Shown here: one piece after another, positions 63,486 through 64,000 of the stretch | Position numbering within the stretch: position 1 is the stretch's first letter | Layout: each line of letters opens with the position of its first letter | Source: an uncultured Clostridia bacterium | Lineage (GTDB): Bacteria > Bacillota > Clostridia > Christensenellales > Borkfalkiaceae | DNA: 64,000 bases | Assembly: GCA_944368775.1 (NCBI GenBank) | Contig: CALVXB010000008.1 | Coordinates: forward strand, 1-64,000 | Direction: 5' to 3' | The notes under the pieces: model-generated | The model's database searches: none | What the model saw: only the letters and a program-made list of their open reading frames with translations | Told to the model about the DNA's origin: nothing | Translations under genes and position numbers: made by a program

Positions 63486-64000
63486 TCAATCGTGCAGGTC
63501 AAATTCTGCGGCGAGGCCGTCGTATTCGGCGTAGATGTCGTCGAAGGTAAAAATTTTCAGCCGCTTGTGCACACGCTCGCGCTGCCATTGCTTGATGTTC
63601 AGCGGCAGAGGCAAAATAAAGTAAAACTTGATGCCCTGGCAAAAGTGCTTGATGACGGTATCCTCCCGCATACGGCGGCTCTGCTCGTTGTACTTGCGGG
63701 GCAGGTACAGCCGCCGCTGCCCCAGCTTGTGCAGGGCGGTCTGGTCGGGCATGGCAAAGTGCCGCTCGCACATCAGCTGCCGCACCCGTTCGAACAATTT
63801 GCTCTCGCGCACGGCGGGCATATTCAGGAGAAGCACGCCCGAGTTGCAGTAGTGCGGGTCGATCCAATATTTGCAGATGGGGTCGACGCAGGCGGCGTAC
63901 TCGTACCCTTCGATGTCCGTGTCGAACAGCGGCGCGATGTCGCCCGCGCACATGGTGTCGACGTCGAGGTAGAGGACCTTGTCGGGGATGCCCGCAAGCT
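63486..64000 (-). CDS. Glycosyltransferase family 8 protein (partial, 5' end outside)
   Basis: The frame is open to the right edge; 171 codons plus stop are visible. The DxD metal motif is in LYLDVDTMCAGDIAPL, followed by YCNSGVLLLNM and PDQTALHKL, all typical of GT8 enzymes that transfer galactose or glucose from UDP-sugars. The closing segment FTFDDIYAEYDGLAAEFDLH is variable. The ATG at 63953 is internal. Neighbours give no pathway. Confidence 0.85.
   Translation of the reverse strand, partial: LAGIPDKVLYLDVDTMCAGDIAPLFDTDIEGYEYAACVDPICKYWIDPHYCNSGVLLLNMPAVRESKLFERVRQLMCERHFAMPDQTALHKLGQRRLYLPRKYNEQSRRMREDTVIKHFCQGIKFYFILPLPLNIKQWQRERVHKRLKIFTFDDIYAEYDGLAAEFDLHD

Overview
The window is about 64 kb of high-GC bacterial chromosome that looks like an anaerobic, spore-forming member of the Bacillota (class Clostridia). 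Evidence for sporulation: SpoIIID, a YwmB-family protein and a SpoIIQ-type LytM protein. Evidence for anaerobiosis: class III ribonucleotide reductase (nrdD/nrdG), rubredoxin and a 2-hydroxyacyl-CoA dehydratase activase system. A tryptophan T-box leader and the order rpsB-tsf-pyrH-frr-uppS-cdsA-dxr-rseP also fit. The genus cannot be read from the sequence; high-GC Christensenellales-like lineages are a guess.

Layout. 1-63 is the tail of an IS30-like transposase, followed by an unknown acidic coiled-coil protein, a leftward MFS transporter and spoIIID. 3.9-8.3 kb holds a split BadF/HgdC-type activase plus dehydratase-like pair and a tiny acidic ORF. 8.5-11.1 kb is the most unusual block: a soluble FtsH-like AAA+ protein that has lost its protease active site, divergent from a WYL-domain regulator, with twin operator-like repeats between them. 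11.1-12.1 kb has a tRNA-Thr(CGU) gene amid tRNA fragments, duplicated terminators and a 20-bp tandem repeat. 12.3-15.9 kb has malQ and two lipoproteins that share a copied leader and signal peptide. 16-23 kb has prfB, tsaD, a 500-bp hairpin array, ywmB, spoIIQ, a membrane protein and rpsU.

23-35 kb is DNA repair and translation quality control (pcrA-ligA, yicC, rpoZ, priA-def-fmt-rsmB-rlmN). 35-37.6 kb is a large secreted choice-of-anchor protein with a PHO-box-like upstream region. 37.9-46.1 kb has ruvX fused in frame with a DUF1292 gene, then the ribosome/isoprenoid/phospholipid operon rpsB to rseP. 46-50.8 kb has a thioesterase, a TIM-barrel protein, pgi, minD and a probable minE.

50.8-54.4 kb is deoxynucleotide metabolism (nrdD with an NrdR box, nrdG, dut) plus rubredoxin. 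54.4-57.5 kb is a Trp T-box leader and the trpXYZ-type ABC importer. 57.6-63.4 kb has a cytidylate-kinase-like protein, a TtcA-like enzyme, a possibly leaderless TrmH-family methyltransferase, a GC-rich repeat patch, an MFS protein and an LPG-synthase-TM flippase-like protein. A GT8 glycosyltransferase runs off the right edge.

Most promoters are sigma-A type with 17-bp spacing and often an extended TGn -10. Intrinsic terminators are GC-rich hairpins. There is no rRNA, CRISPR array or intact mobile element.
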